Assembly: GCF_004349085.1 (NCBI RefSeq)
Contig: NZ_SMFM01000002.1
Coordinates: forward strand, 620,001-684,000
Reading direction: 5' to 3'
From: Flavobacterium caseinilyticum
GTDB lineage: Bacteria > Bacteroidota > Bacteroidia > Flavobacteriales > Flavobacteriaceae
Length of the DNA: 64,000 bases
In this document: positions 18,481-27,142 of the stretch, piece by piece
How the letters are laid out: each line of letters begins with the position of its first letter
Position numbering within the stretch: position 1 is the first letter of the stretch
Position numbers and translations under genes: made by a program
The notes under the pieces: model-generated
What the model was told of the DNA's origin: nothing
The model's database searches: none
The model's input: only the letters and a program-made list of their open reading frames with translations

Positions 18481-19554
18481 ATGGAAAATTCAGAATCTAT
18501 AGAAGATAAGGAATTACAAGACATTCAAAAGGATGAGAAAGTACAAAGAGCCTTGAGCGAAAACTCAATTTCTGTACAAAAGGAAAGTGCTGTTGCTTTA
18601 ACAATAGAGGCTCCCTTGCTGGGAATATCTGCCATCATATTTATAATCTGCGGTGCCGTTTATTTTCTTCTTGGATTGAAACGTTTGCCCATTTCCAGCA
18701 TTTATATTCCGTTGGCGCAAAAAATCGTGCTTGCCGTAATGTTGATTTCTTTAGTGTTGTTGGCTTCAAAACTTTTCAAAAAAATATTTAACCGCAAGAT
18801 TGTAGATAAAACCCATGTATTTAATTTCAATCTTATTGTCGACTTATTTGCGAGCCTGCTCATCCTCGGTATTATCCTGTCACTGCTTTTTGCTAATTGG
18901 TATACTGCTTTGGTTTCATTTGGTATTGTATCACTAATACTTGGTTTTGCTTTACAAAATCTCATAATAAGTTTTTTTGGATGGTTATATATTCTTATCC
19001 GTAAGCCTTACGAAGTTGGTGACCGTATACGGATCGGTAACGTGTATGGTGATGTGATTAACGTAAGCTACATTGATACAACACTATGGGAATTTAATGG
19101 CGATTATTTATCGGGCGACCATCCAAGCGGACGTATTATACGATTTGCCAACTCAAAAGTATTCAATGAATATGTATATAATTACTCCTGGCCATTATTC
19201 CCTTTCATCTGGAACGAACTTAGTTTGTTCATATCTTATGATAGCGATTTCAAATTTACCAGCGATACGATAAAACGTATTGTTGAAACGGAAATTGGTG
19301 AAGCAATGGTGAAACGGGTAAAGCGATTTAAAACAATTTTGAAAAACACTCCTGTAGATGAGCTCGATGTAAATGAATTTCCTTCAGTTATTTTAAAAGC
19401 TCATAGCAACACATGGATAGAAGTGGTAGTGCGATACTTGGTTGAACCAAAAAAATCAGGCCAAGTGAAGAAGAGACTTTTTGACGTCGTGATGGAAGAA
19501 CTAAAGAAAAATCCGCAAAAGGTAATCTTTCCAAATACAAATAGGCGGTCATAA
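18481..19554 (+). CDS. MscS family mechanosensitive ion channel
   Basis: This 357-residue membrane protein has a hydrophilic N-terminus of about 40 residues and four to five transmembrane helices. The MscS core follows: a pore-lining helix ending in GFALQNLIISFFGWLYIL, then the beta-domain motif RKPYEVGDRIRIG with YGDVINVSYIDTTLWE. The C-terminal domain is shorter than in large MscS relatives. Such channels open under membrane tension and protect against osmotic downshock. It stands alone between two gene-poor stretches. No good TAnnTTTG element was found directly upstream. Confidence 0.9.
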   Translation: MENSESIEDKELQDIQKDEKVQRALSENSISVQKESAVALTIEAPLLGISAIIFIICGAVYFLLGLKRLPISSIYIPLAQKIVLAVMLISLVLLASKLFKKIFNRKIVDKTHVFNFNLIVDLFASLLILGIILSLLFANWYTALVSFGIVSLILGFALQNLIISFFGWLYILIRKPYEVGDRIRIGNVYGDVINVSYIDTTLWEFNGDYLSGDHPSGRIIRFANSKVFNEYVYNYSWPLFPFIWNELSLFISYDSDFKFTSDTIKRIVETEIGEAMVKRVKRFKTILKNTPVDELDVNEFPSVILKAHSNTWIEVVVRYLVEPKKSGQVKKRLFDVVMEELKKNPQKVIFPNTNRRS

Positions 19555-19744
19555 ATTAACTGCGGTGCTATGTCACGATCGGTAGCGCATTTTATATAAA
19601 TACGAGCGATCGGGTTTTAAATAATTTTGTTACTTTCAATATAAAATTAAGCGGTATAACTTTAAAAAAACACGGTATTTAACGACATTTCACATTGATA
19701 ATTTAGAAAAATAACATTCTATTAAAACCTTAAATTAAAAAAAA

Positions 19745-19915
19745 TTGAATAATTTAGAATTAGAAATTAGAGAATTGATAATAGAATCGAAAAAATATCT
19801 TGTAAACGGAACGTAAAAACTACAATTTAAAATTATAGCTGTCTCATTAAGTCTTTCTGCGATATTTAATGCAGGAAAAAGTTTAGGGACAATAATTTTT
19901 TATATCGCAAATTAA
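19745..19915 (+). pseudogene. Remnant of a small membrane protein with one in-frame stop
   Basis: Read from TTG at 19745, the frame gives 23 charged residues ending KKYLVNGT. A TAA follows at 19814-19816, then 32 more residues in the same frame with one hydrophobic helix (KLQFKIIAVSLSLSAIFNAG) to a stop at 19913. The pattern of a charged helix followed by a membrane helix continues across the stop. I do not recognise a family. The rest of the 19555-20228 gap shows no other supported gene. Confidence 0.35.
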
Positions 19916-20228
19916 GTTTTAACATAAAATTATAAAAACTATGAACGTAAGCCCCACTCTTCTTTTAAAAAATGTTAACCAAATTTTGAATAGAATATAC
20001 CTTGACTGGAAACATAAACTTTAGTCCCATAGCACCTACTTGTATTCTTTTCCCATGACAATAAGACAAAACAGATAATCAATCATTTTTATTAAAGTGT
20101 AAGCATTTTGTCAATTGGAAGATGCGAAGATTTCAAATGCACTATCCGGATTGTTCCTTAACAAGTAAAATGATTTATTTTGATATTACAAAAGATAAAG
20201 GGAATTTTGACATACATTAGTTTACATC

Positions 20229-20612
20229 TTAATTTAATCCTTTTGTCGACTTACCTACCGTTAAATAAATACGATTATTAGGATATATAAATTCGATCTT
20301 GGTATGTAGTTTGTTTAATTTCATCTCTATTTGTTCACGTCCATTTTCTAATGTAAACAACGTATAATTAGGATCAGGCGAGAAATTAGCCGATTTTACG
20401 ATTTTATATTTCATTTTCATCTGAGTAAAAAAAAATACAACTTCACTCTTTTTAATATCTAAAAACACGAAAGAATATTCGTTCCCTACCAGATCACATT
20501 GCCCATTTTTAAAAGGAATTTCGTCTACGCAATAGCGCTGCACATTAAACACCTGCTCTTGAGCATAGGCACCACAGGTAATAAGGAGCATGAATACTAA
20601 TTTTTTTATCAT
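20229..20612 (-). CDS. Small exported hypothetical protein
   Basis: This 127-residue protein begins with a signal peptide, MIKKLVFMLLITCGAYAQ, cleaved after the final AQ. The mature part has two cysteines (in QRYCVDE and GQCDL) that could form a disulfide. It is rich in beta-type sequence. I do not recognise a family. It is isolated, with about 670 bases without an intact gene upstream of its 3' end and a broken DinB-family gene on the other side. Coding is supported by the clean signal peptide and an uninterrupted frame. Confidence 0.6.
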   Translation of the reverse strand: MIKKLVFMLLITCGAYAQEQVFNVQRYCVDEIPFKNGQCDLVGNEYSFVFLDIKKSEVVFFFTQMKMKYKIVKSANFSPDPNYTLFTLENGREQIEMKLNKLHTKIEFIYPNNRIYLTVGKSTKGLN

Positions 20613-20874
20613 TTTACACTACTTTTCTATATCCAGAATTGAATTACAATCTGTAATACAAAAGATAGGCCATACTTCCATTTCCGAAACATTTAAATCA
20701 AATTAATACTTCAATCAAAAAATTAAAGGAGAAATGGCTGTTTCATCCGCTGGTTTATTTGCTGCAGTAATTATGAAAACAAATATTACCATTTCGGTTA
20801 AAACTCCTATATTTACTTTAGTTTAAGGTATAATAAACCCACTTTAATTTATCTCACCATAAAAAGTAAACACC

Positions 20875-21370
20875 ATGTACAGACAAGGAGGAATAGGAGC
20901 ATTGGTAGACTTATACGAACAAGCACTATTAGAAATTGGAAAGGTGATTGAAGATATTTCTGATACTTTTTTGTCAAGTATTAAAGACCCTGAAGCCACT
21001 GACGAAATCCAGACCGTTTTGTCTCGCACCGTAAGTTAAGGCTATTGCTATGCGATTTACATTCATAATCTGAAAGGGAATAAAACAGAGCGGCCTCAAA
21101 AAGTTTTTCACACAACAATAAAAGAATATTTGCAAGACTTTAATAAAATGATGGTTTACAATGAAAATGTACTCAACGCTTTAAATGATGATGAAATTGA
21201 AGAACTGGATGAAAACAAAAAGATAACTACTTCGTGGAAGCAAAGTTATGATGTTGAGCAATTAATGGAACATGCAATTGTATATTTTTTTGCGTCATAA
21301 AAGACATATTCAAAAATTTAAAAGCACAATCAACACGCCTCAAAATGGAGACGATTCTAATTATCAGTAG
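20875..21370 (+). pseudogene. Broken DinB-superfamily gene (internal stop plus frameshift)
   Basis: From ATG 20875 the frame reads MYRQGGIGALVDLYEQAL and runs to a TAA at 21037-21039. It then continues in the same frame with GYCYAIYIHNLKG and later TTSWKQSYDVEQLMEHAIV. Near 21287 a T-rich run changes frame: the next frame reads FLRHKRHIQKFKS to a stop at 21368. Joined, these give the pattern of a DinB-like four-helix protein with the conserved GYxYAxYI, QLMEHAI and RHxxQI segments. One stop and one frameshift in a single short gene point to recent inactivation. Sequencing error is possible but would need two events. Confidence 0.72.
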
Positions 21371-21439
21371 GATATCAGCAAGCTTAAAAAACATACAACA
21401 AATTATCTCAAAAGTGTCAAAGACGCAACGATTTTACTA

Positions 21440-22540
21440 ATGAAAAAAAAATCTACAAACTTTTTAAAAATAAAAAAAATGCTTCAAATTAATTCCTTAA
21501 AGATATTACTGCTTTTTTTAATGATATCATTACTTCCATACAACGGTTATTCTCAAAAGAACATCTCAAAAATTGCTTTCGGATCATGTTCGAACCAAAG
21601 CAATCCGCTACCCATTTTTGATGTTGTGGTAAAACATCAACCGGATTTATTTGTATTTCTGGGCGACAACATTTACGGAGACACGGACAATATGAATACA
21701 TTACAAGCCAAATACGATCGATTAGGGGCTAAACCTACTTTTCAAAATTTGAAAAAAAATGTACCTATTATTGCTACTTGGGACGATCACGATTACGGAC
21801 AAAATGATGCGGGTCGGCATTATCCAAAAAAGGAAGAATCTAAAGAACTGTTCTTGAAGTTTTTTAATGAACCTGCAGATTCCGAAAGACGAAAACACGA
21901 GGGAATATACACGTCCTACATGTATGAAAACAAAGGTAAAAAAGTACAAATTATCTTATTAGACAATCGTACCTTCAGAGATAATTATAAGAAATATAAT
22001 GATGAATTTAAGGATGATAAAAGGTATTTCTACTCTCTAGACTATGCTCCTTTACAAAACCCAGATTCTACGTATTTAGGAGCCGCGCAATGGAAATGGC
22101 TGGAAGCCGAATTGCAAAAACCCGCGGATATCAGACTGATTGGTTCGGGGTCCCAGTTTGGAATTGAATACAACGGTTACGAAGGCTGGGCTAATTTTCC
22201 GCTGGAGCAAAAAAGATTCCTAAACCTCATCAAAAAAACGAAAGCAAATGGTGTTTTGTTTTTAACAGGCGACGTACATTATGGCGAAATCTCTAAACTT
22301 ACGGAACCGGGACTGTATCCTATTTACGACTTTACCTCAAGCGGACTTTCTTCAACCTGGCATTTTGCAACACCCAATAACAACAGAATTGAAGGTCCTA
22401 TTATGGAAAACCATTTTGGCTTATTAACGATAGACTGGAAAAAGAAAATCCCAAAAATAAAAATGGAAATTTGGGATGTCAATGACAATCAACGTGCGGA
22501 ATACACGATAGGATTGGATGAAATTAGTTTTAAGAAATAG
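21440..22540 (+). CDS. PhoD-like alkaline phosphatase / metallophosphoesterase, exported
   Basis: This 366-residue protein carries the PhoD-type metal site: FGSCSNQSNPLPIFD, FLGDNIYGD, TWDDHDYGQND and GDVHYGEIS. Enzymes of this group cleave phosphomonoesters or diesters outside the cytoplasm. An N-terminal signal peptide ends near NGYSQ. The start may be the ATG at 21440 or, more naturally for a signal peptide, the internal ATG at 21479 (MLQINSLKILLLFLMISLL). It stands alone next to the broken DinB gene. No phosphate-starvation box is apparent. Confidence 0.88.
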   Translation: MKKKSTNFLKIKKMLQINSLKILLLFLMISLLPYNGYSQKNISKIAFGSCSNQSNPLPIFDVVVKHQPDLFVFLGDNIYGDTDNMNTLQAKYDRLGAKPTFQNLKKNVPIIATWDDHDYGQNDAGRHYPKKEESKELFLKFFNEPADSERRKHEGIYTSYMYENKGKKVQIILLDNRTFRDNYKKYNDEFKDDKRYFYSLDYAPLQNPDSTYLGAAQWKWLEAELQKPADIRLIGSGSQFGIEYNGYEGWANFPLEQKRFLNLIKKTKANGVLFLTGDVHYGEISKLTEPGLYPIYDFTSSGLSSTWHFATPNNNRIEGPIMENHFGLLTIDWKKKIPKIKMEIWDVNDNQRAEYTIGLDEISFKK

Positions 22541-22640
22541 CACTTTTGTCAGATTAAATCATCGAAACCTACATATTTAGTTATAGTTAAAAACTATTTG
22601 CTTTAAGCAAAATAAATCGTGAGTTTCCAACTAAATTTAT

Positions 22641-23195
22641 TTACAAAACACGTATCGCTTTCACAAATCTACGTGTATACCCTGGCTTTTTTAAACTGGT
22701 AATAACCACTTGCATTTCACGACCTGAGGTAGAATGAATAAAATCACTGTCCATTCCTTTTGGATTTGATACGATCCCAATATGCCCAATAACATTTCTG
22801 GTTGGACTCAAAAACAACAAAATATCACCTTTTTTTACATCAGCTATCGGGATTTCTTCACCGAAATTCTCAAACTGTGACGAGCTGCGCGGAACCTTAA
22901 TTTTAAAATTATTATAGACATAGTATATAAAACCGGAACAGTCAAAACCGTCCTTGCTACAACCAGCTGCTACATAAGGCGTACCCAAAAATTCCATTCC
23001 ATATCTCACAATTCTATCTCCCAAGGAATCATCATTTTCAATCGGATTTACAAATGTCTGATTGACAGTAATTTCATTTTTTTGAGGAGAAGATTTAACT
23101 GATTTAAATGCACTAAAAGCTACGCTACTTGCAACTAGTATCGATAAACCTATAAACAGTGTCAATTTCATGGTATTTATATTTTTAAATTTCAT
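22641..23195 (-). CDS. NlpC/P60 family cell-wall peptidase, exported
   Basis: This 184-residue C40 cysteine peptidase cuts peptidoglycan stem peptides. The catalytic cysteine is in DGFDCSGFIYYV, the first histidine is in GHIGIVS, and the third residue is the His of DFIHSTSG. An N-terminal signal or anchor helix (MKLTLFIGLSILVASSVAF) starts at the second ATG, at 23171, which is an alternative start. The catalytic domain fills the C-terminal 110 residues, with no extra wall-binding domain. A possible promoter, TAGATTTG, lies at 23304-23311 on the minus strand, giving a leader of about 100 bases. Confidence 0.9.
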   Translation of the reverse strand: MKFKNINTMKLTLFIGLSILVASSVAFSAFKSVKSSPQKNEITVNQTFVNPIENDDSLGDRIVRYGMEFLGTPYVAAGCSKDGFDCSGFIYYVYNNFKIKVPRSSSQFENFGEEIPIADVKKGDILLFLSPTRNVIGHIGIVSNPKGMDSDFIHSTSGREMQVVITSLKKPGYTRRFVKAIRVL

Positions 23196-23303
23196 AGTGA
23201 AAAAATTAAATTAGCATACTCTAAGTTTTTAATGAGAATCGCTGTATTCTGTATTTCATAATCGAAACAGGAAGATTATGGAATCCCATAAAGTTCAACT
23301 TTA

Positions 23304-23311
23304 CAAATCTA
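23304..23311 (-). promoter_or_regulatory. Possible -7 promoter element of the NlpC/P60 gene
   Basis: TAGATTTG on the minus strand fits TAnnTTTG, 109 bases before the first ATG of the peptidase gene. The long leader makes this less certain than the other promoter calls. Confidence 0.4.
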
Positions 23312-23447
23312 ACTAATTTATATCATTTGAAATGAGAACGAAGGGAAAAGCCCAAAAGCTAAAGATAAACAATAAACATACCAAGAAACCTATAGTATAA
23401 CATTCTTTGTGTGTATTAAAATACAACTAATACAAATTACTTTCCAC

Positions 23448-23474
23448 AAAAAAAGCCCCAATTCGGGACTTTTC
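23448..23474 (-). terminator. Terminator after rluD
   Basis: On the minus strand AGTCCC-GAATT-GGGGCT, with one U-G pair, is followed by seven T, directly after the rluD stop codon. Confidence 0.75.
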
Positions 23475-23480
23475 ATGTTT

Positions 23481-24527
23481 TTATTCTTCTTCTTCGTCTG
23501 TACCATGGGATTTTGAATATCCTCTCCATTTCTCGATACAATCCATTAAATCCTGCGGAAGTTCCGTATCAAAACGAATCATATCGCCGGTTGTAGGATG
23601 CACAAAACCTAAAGTTTTGGCGTGCAAAGCCTGTCTAGGTAAAACTTTAAAACAGTTGTCTATAAACTGCTTATATTTAGTAAACGTAGTTCCTTTTAAA
23701 ATTAAATGACCGCCATAACGCTCGTCATTAAATAAAGGATGTCCGATATGTTTCAAGTGTGCACGAATCTGGTGTGTTCTTCCTGTTTCTAGTTGGCACG
23801 AAATCAATGTAACGTATCCAAAACGCTCCAACACTTTGTAATGCGTCACGGCAGGTTTCCCTATTTCCGGATCAGCAAAAACCGCCATTTGCATGCGATC
23901 TTTTAAGTGTCTTGCTAAGTTTCCTTCAATCGTTCCTTTATCAGCCACCACATTTCCCCAAACCAAAGCTACATATTCTCTTTCGGAAGTTTTAGCTTCA
24001 AATTGTTTGGCAAGATGCGTCATAGCCGCTTCAGTTTTGGCAATCACCAATAAACCCGAAGTGTCTTTATCAATTCGATGCACTAATCCGGGACGTTCGC
24101 TGCTGTTCATTGGCAAATTATCAAAATGATATGCCAACGCATGAACTAAAGTTCCGGTATAATTCCCGTGACCGGGATGCACCACCATTCCTGGCAATTT
24201 ATTTATCAACAATAAAGTATCGTCTTCATACACAATATCAAGCGGAATATTCTCCGGAATAATATGGTTTTCATAAGGAGGATGCGTAAGCATAACTCGA
24301 ACCACATCGTTGGCTTTCACCTTGTAATTCGACTTTACGGTAGCGTCGTTTACAAAAATATTTCCTTCGGTAGCTGCGGTCTGTATTTTGTTGCGTGTAG
24401 CATTTTGAATAAGGCTCATCAAGTATTTATCAATTCGCAACGACGCTTGGCCTTTGGGAACTTCAAACCTGAAATGTTCAAATAACTCGTCTTCTAAATC
24501 TATTGTATCTATATTATTGTTCATCAA
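23481..24527 (-). CDS. rluD: RluD-type 23S rRNA pseudouridine synthase
   Basis: This 348-residue RluA-family enzyme has an N-terminal S4 RNA-binding domain (RIDKYLMSLIQNATRNKIQ) and a catalytic domain. The active motif is HRIDKDTSGLLVIAKT, where the Asp attacks uridine, and GRTHQIRAHLKHIGHPLF is also intact. RluD modifies helix 69 of 23S rRNA; related RluC or RluA enzymes differ mainly in target, so the precise assignment is by similarity of layout. Its start overlaps the end of the PASTA gene by 14 bases, so the two are translated from one transcript. Confidence 0.88.
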   Translation of the reverse strand: MMNNNIDTIDLEDELFEHFRFEVPKGQASLRIDKYLMSLIQNATRNKIQTAATEGNIFVNDATVKSNYKVKANDVVRVMLTHPPYENHIIPENIPLDIVYEDDTLLLINKLPGMVVHPGHGNYTGTLVHALAYHFDNLPMNSSERPGLVHRIDKDTSGLLVIAKTEAAMTHLAKQFEAKTSEREYVALVWGNVVADKGTIEGNLARHLKDRMQMAVFADPEIGKPAVTHYKVLERFGYVTLISCQLETGRTHQIRAHLKHIGHPLFNDERYGGHLILKGTTFTKYKQFIDNCFKVLPRQALHAKTLGFVHPTTGDMIRFDTELPQDLMDCIEKWRGYSKSHGTDEEEE

Positions 24528-25140
24528 CTGGTATTTCTTCTTCTATTGGTGCTGCAAGGGTATCTACGGCATTTTCCTCTTCTTCGTAACTCATTTTTCC
24601 ATCACCTAAAACCAAATCAATTTTGGACGATCTCAACACTCTGTCTCCTGCTTTCAGGTTTCTTCCTTTGAAACGCATTTCCAGCACCATATCTTTTCCA
24701 AGATTTGGAACATAAGTAACCGATCCTTCTTCAAGTCCTAAAGCTTTCAAAGTTGGCACTGCTTCACGATACGTTTTATTTACTAATTCAGGAATTCGCA
24801 CGGATGAAAATCCCGAAGTATTAATTTTTATATATATTTTTCTGCCTTCTTTTACCTTTGTCCCCGGCGTGGGATCTTGCTCAACAACACTGTATTGCGG
24901 ATAATCGCTTTTGTAATCCACACTATCCAATAGCACATAATTTAAGTCCAATTCATCCAACTTTTCCTCCACTTGCTCTTCAGTCAATTTACTCAAATTT
25001 GGAACCTCTATTTCATGCCCATGATTTGTCGTAAAAGTCAGCCAATGCATAAATAAATAGGCCAAAACAACTATAATTCCAATTGCAATTAACATTTGCA
25101 CTAAAAAAACACGGCTAGTAAGATACTTACGTAAACTCAT
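24514..25140 (-). CDS. Membrane-anchored PASTA-domain protein
   Basis: One N-terminal transmembrane helix (LVQMLIAIGIIVVLAYLFMHW) is followed by about two to three PASTA repeats in the periplasm, visible from EIEVPNLSKLTEEQVEEKL and again from SVRIPELVNKTYREAV. The acidic tail is near the C-terminus. PASTA repeats bind peptidoglycan fragments in other proteins, but here no kinase or penicillin-binding domain is attached. I start the protein at MSLRKYL (25140), not at 25185, because a TATCTTTG promoter element occupies 25161-25168. It overlaps rluD and is divergent from ddl, which fits a cell-wall link. Confidence 0.85.
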   Translation of the reverse strand: MSLRKYLTSRVFLVQMLIAIGIIVVLAYLFMHWLTFTTNHGHEIEVPNLSKLTEEQVEEKLDELDLNYVLLDSVDYKSDYPQYSVVEQDPTPGTKVKEGRKIYIKINTSGFSSVRIPELVNKTYREAVPTLKALGLEEGSVTYVPNLGKDMVLEMRFKGRNLKAGDRVLRSSKIDLVLGDGKMSYEEEENAVDTLAAPIEEEIPVDEQ

Positions 25141-25160
25141 AAATTTATTTTTATATGCGG

Positions 25161-25168
25161 CAAAGATA
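25161..25168 (-). promoter_or_regulatory. -7 promoter element that fixes the PASTA gene start
   Basis: TATCTTTG on the minus strand matches TAnnTTTG exactly, 20 bases before the ATG at 25140. Confidence 0.65.
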
Positions 25169-25215
25169 AAGCTATTTCGTTCCAAAAAAAATGATAATTT
25201 TGTTTAATGCTTTTT

Positions 25216-25306
25216 GGAGCTATTTCCCGCTATTCGTTGCAATCTTTTTATCCGCTGAAAAAGCTGATAAAAAGGATTTCCACTGCTATCGGGGCTATGG
25301 CGTCCG
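25216..25306 (+). repeat. Intergenic hairpin family, copy C
   Basis: The copy begins GGAGCTATTTCCCGCTATTC and ends GGGGCTATGGCGTCCG. The central stem AATC-TTTTTATC pairs with GATAAAAAG-GATT, again with one unpaired G, and a CTGAAAAAG-type loop lies between. It lies in the divergent PASTA/ddl gap. Confidence 0.8.
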
Positions 25307-25344
25307 TTTTCAAAAGAAAACTTTCATTTTAAAACATCTAAAAG

Positions 25345-25436
25345 CCACCCCGCCCGTTGGGCACCCCTCCATTATAGGGGAATCCATACAATTTCCCCTC
25401 CGCTGGAGGGGTGCCAGAAAGGCGGGGTGGTTTTTT
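25345..25436. repeat. GC-rich long inverted repeat ahead of ddl
   Basis: CCACCCCGCC at 25345-25354 pairs with GGCGGGGTGG at 25421-25430. Inside it GGCACCCCTCC pairs with GGAGGGGTGCC, and AGGGGAA with TTCCCCT. Six T follow, so on the plus strand it looks like a terminator, yet it ends only 37 bases before ddl. It may be a dispersed Bacteroidota repeat. Confidence 0.75.
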
Positions 25437-25472
25437 ACTATTTAAAACAATACAATAATCAAACAAAAAATA

Positions 25473-26444
25473 ATGAAAAACATTGCCATCATCATGGGCG
25501 GATATTCCAGCGAGTATAAAATCTCACTTATCAGTGGAAATGTCGTGTATCAATTTCTGGACAAAAAAAAATATAACGCATTCCGAATCCATATTTTCAA
25601 AGAAAAATGGGTTTATGTTGATGCTAATGATGCTGAATTCCCTATTGATAAAAATGATTTTTCAGTAATTGTTGATGGTAACAAAATCAGTTTTGACTGC
25701 GTTTTCAATGCCATTCACGGAACTCCCGGCGAAGACGGATTGATGCAGGCGTATTTCGAATTATTGCATATTCCGCAAACATCCTGCGATTATTACCAAG
25801 CGGCTTTAACGTTCAACAAACGTGATTTATTATCGGTTTTAAAACCATACGGAATAAAAACTGCGACCTCTTATTACTTAAACAAAGGCGATGGGATCAA
25901 TACGGACGAAATTATCGCTAAAGTAGGTTTGCCTTGTTTTGTAAAACCCAATAAAGCAGGTTCCAGTTTTGGAATTTCCAAAGTAAAAACCATCGCTGAA
26001 TTGCCAATCGCGATAGAGGTCGCTTATAAAGAAGACAACGAGATCATCATCGAAAGTTTCCTTGACGGCACCGAAGTTTCTGTTGGCGTAATCAATTACA
26101 AAGGAAAAGTAACCGTTTTACCGATAACGGAAATCGTTTCTGACAATGATTTCTTCGATTATGAAGCCAAATATCTGGGTAAATCCCAAGAAATTACACC
26201 CGCCAGAATTTCGGATGAAATGACCCAAAAAGTAAGCGAAATTGCCAAACGCGCTTACGAAGTATTAAAAATGAAAGGTTTTTCCAGAAGCGAATTTATA
26301 TTGGTAAACGGAGAACCACACATGTTGGAAATGAATACCATTCCTGGATTAACCACAGAAAGTTTGATTCCGCAACAAGCCAAAGCCGCCGGAATTTCAT
26401 TGGGAGATTTGTTTACCAATGCAATAGAATTAGCTTTGCCGTAA
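25473..26444 (+). CDS. ddl: D-alanine-D-alanine ligase
   Basis: This 323-residue ATP-grasp enzyme makes the D-Ala-D-Ala dipeptide for peptidoglycan. The N-terminal GGYSSEYKISLISG corresponds to the family's GGxSxExxxS motif. HGTPGEDGLMQ follows near residue 87, then FVKPNKAGSSFGISK, and the C-terminal EMNTIPGLTTESLIPQ binds metal and the second D-Ala. The length is normal. It is divergent from the PASTA gene and is followed by coaD after 95 bases. No clear TAnnTTTG element is seen in its leader, which instead holds two repeats. Confidence 0.95.
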   Translation: MKNIAIIMGGYSSEYKISLISGNVVYQFLDKKKYNAFRIHIFKEKWVYVDANDAEFPIDKNDFSVIVDGNKISFDCVFNAIHGTPGEDGLMQAYFELLHIPQTSCDYYQAALTFNKRDLLSVLKPYGIKTATSYYLNKGDGINTDEIIAKVGLPCFVKPNKAGSSFGISKVKTIAELPIAIEVAYKEDNEIIIESFLDGTEVSVGVINYKGKVTVLPITEIVSDNDFFDYEAKYLGKSQEITPARISDEMTQKVSEIAKRAYEVLKMKGFSRSEFILVNGEPHMLEMNTIPGLTTESLIPQQAKAAGISLGDLFTNAIELALP

Positions 26445-26539
26445 ATCGCTTAATTAAAAAAAACTTGCCACTTCAATACAGTAGAAAAACTAGATCATCA
26501 GATCTGTGCTTATTCGGAAAGACAAAACAGAAAAAATAA

Positions 26540-26995
26540 ATGAGAAAAGCCATATTTCCGGGTTCATTTGACCCAATCACTTTAGGACATGAAGACATCA
26601 TCAAAAGAAGCATTCCGTTATTTGATGAAATCGTAATTGCAATTGGAATTAATGCCGAAAAAAAATACATGTTTTCGCTCGAAGAAAGAAAACATTTCAT
26701 CGAAGAAACCTTCAAAAACGAGCCAAAAGTTTCGGTAATTACCTACGAAGGTTTGACTATAGATTTGTGCCATAGAATAAAAGCTGACTTCATCCTTCGT
26801 GGCTTACGTAATCCAGCCGATTTCGAATTCGAAAAAGCAATCGCGCATACCAATCGACGTTTGTCAAAAATAGAAACCGTATTTTTATTGACTGCAGCCA
26901 GGACTTCCTATATCAGTTCCAGTATTGTAAGAGATGTAATCCGTAACGGAGGACAGTATGAAATGCTGGTTCCCGATGCCGTTAGAGTAAAATAA
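26540..26995 (+). CDS. coaD: Phosphopantetheine adenylyltransferase
   Basis: This 151-residue nucleotidyltransferase carries out the fourth step of coenzyme A synthesis, transferring AMP from ATP to 4'-phosphopantetheine. The T/HxGH-type motif is in FPGSFDPITLGHEDII near residue 18. The C-terminal motif, RTSYISSSIVRDV, corresponds to the ISSSxVRE signature. The conserved LRGLRNPADFEFE is near residue 92. The length is typical. It lies downstream of ddl in the same direction. Confidence 0.95.
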   Translation: MRKAIFPGSFDPITLGHEDIIKRSIPLFDEIVIAIGINAEKKYMFSLEERKHFIEETFKNEPKVSVITYEGLTIDLCHRIKADFILRGLRNPADFEFEKAIAHTNRRLSKIETVFLLTAARTSYISSSIVRDVIRNGGQYEMLVPDAVRVK

Positions 26996-27006
26996 TTTTA
27001 AAGAGT

Positions 27007-27067
27007 TTTGTCAAGTCGAGCGCAGTCGAGACTAAAAGATAGGTCTCGGCTGCGCTTGACTTGACAA
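27007..27067. repeat. 26-bp-arm hairpin repeat after coaD
   Basis: The left arm from TTTGTCAAGTCGAGCGCAGT to GAGAC pairs over 26 positions with the right arm ending CTTGACTTGACAAA. Only two positions are not Watson-Crick, and both become G-U pairs in RNA. The loop is about 9 bases. No T run follows. Confidence 0.8.
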
Positions 27068-27142
27068 ATAAACAGTAACAATATTACTTGTGAAACGGAG
27101 CAAGAAGCCGTACTTTTACCTAAAAATAAAAGCCATCAAAAA

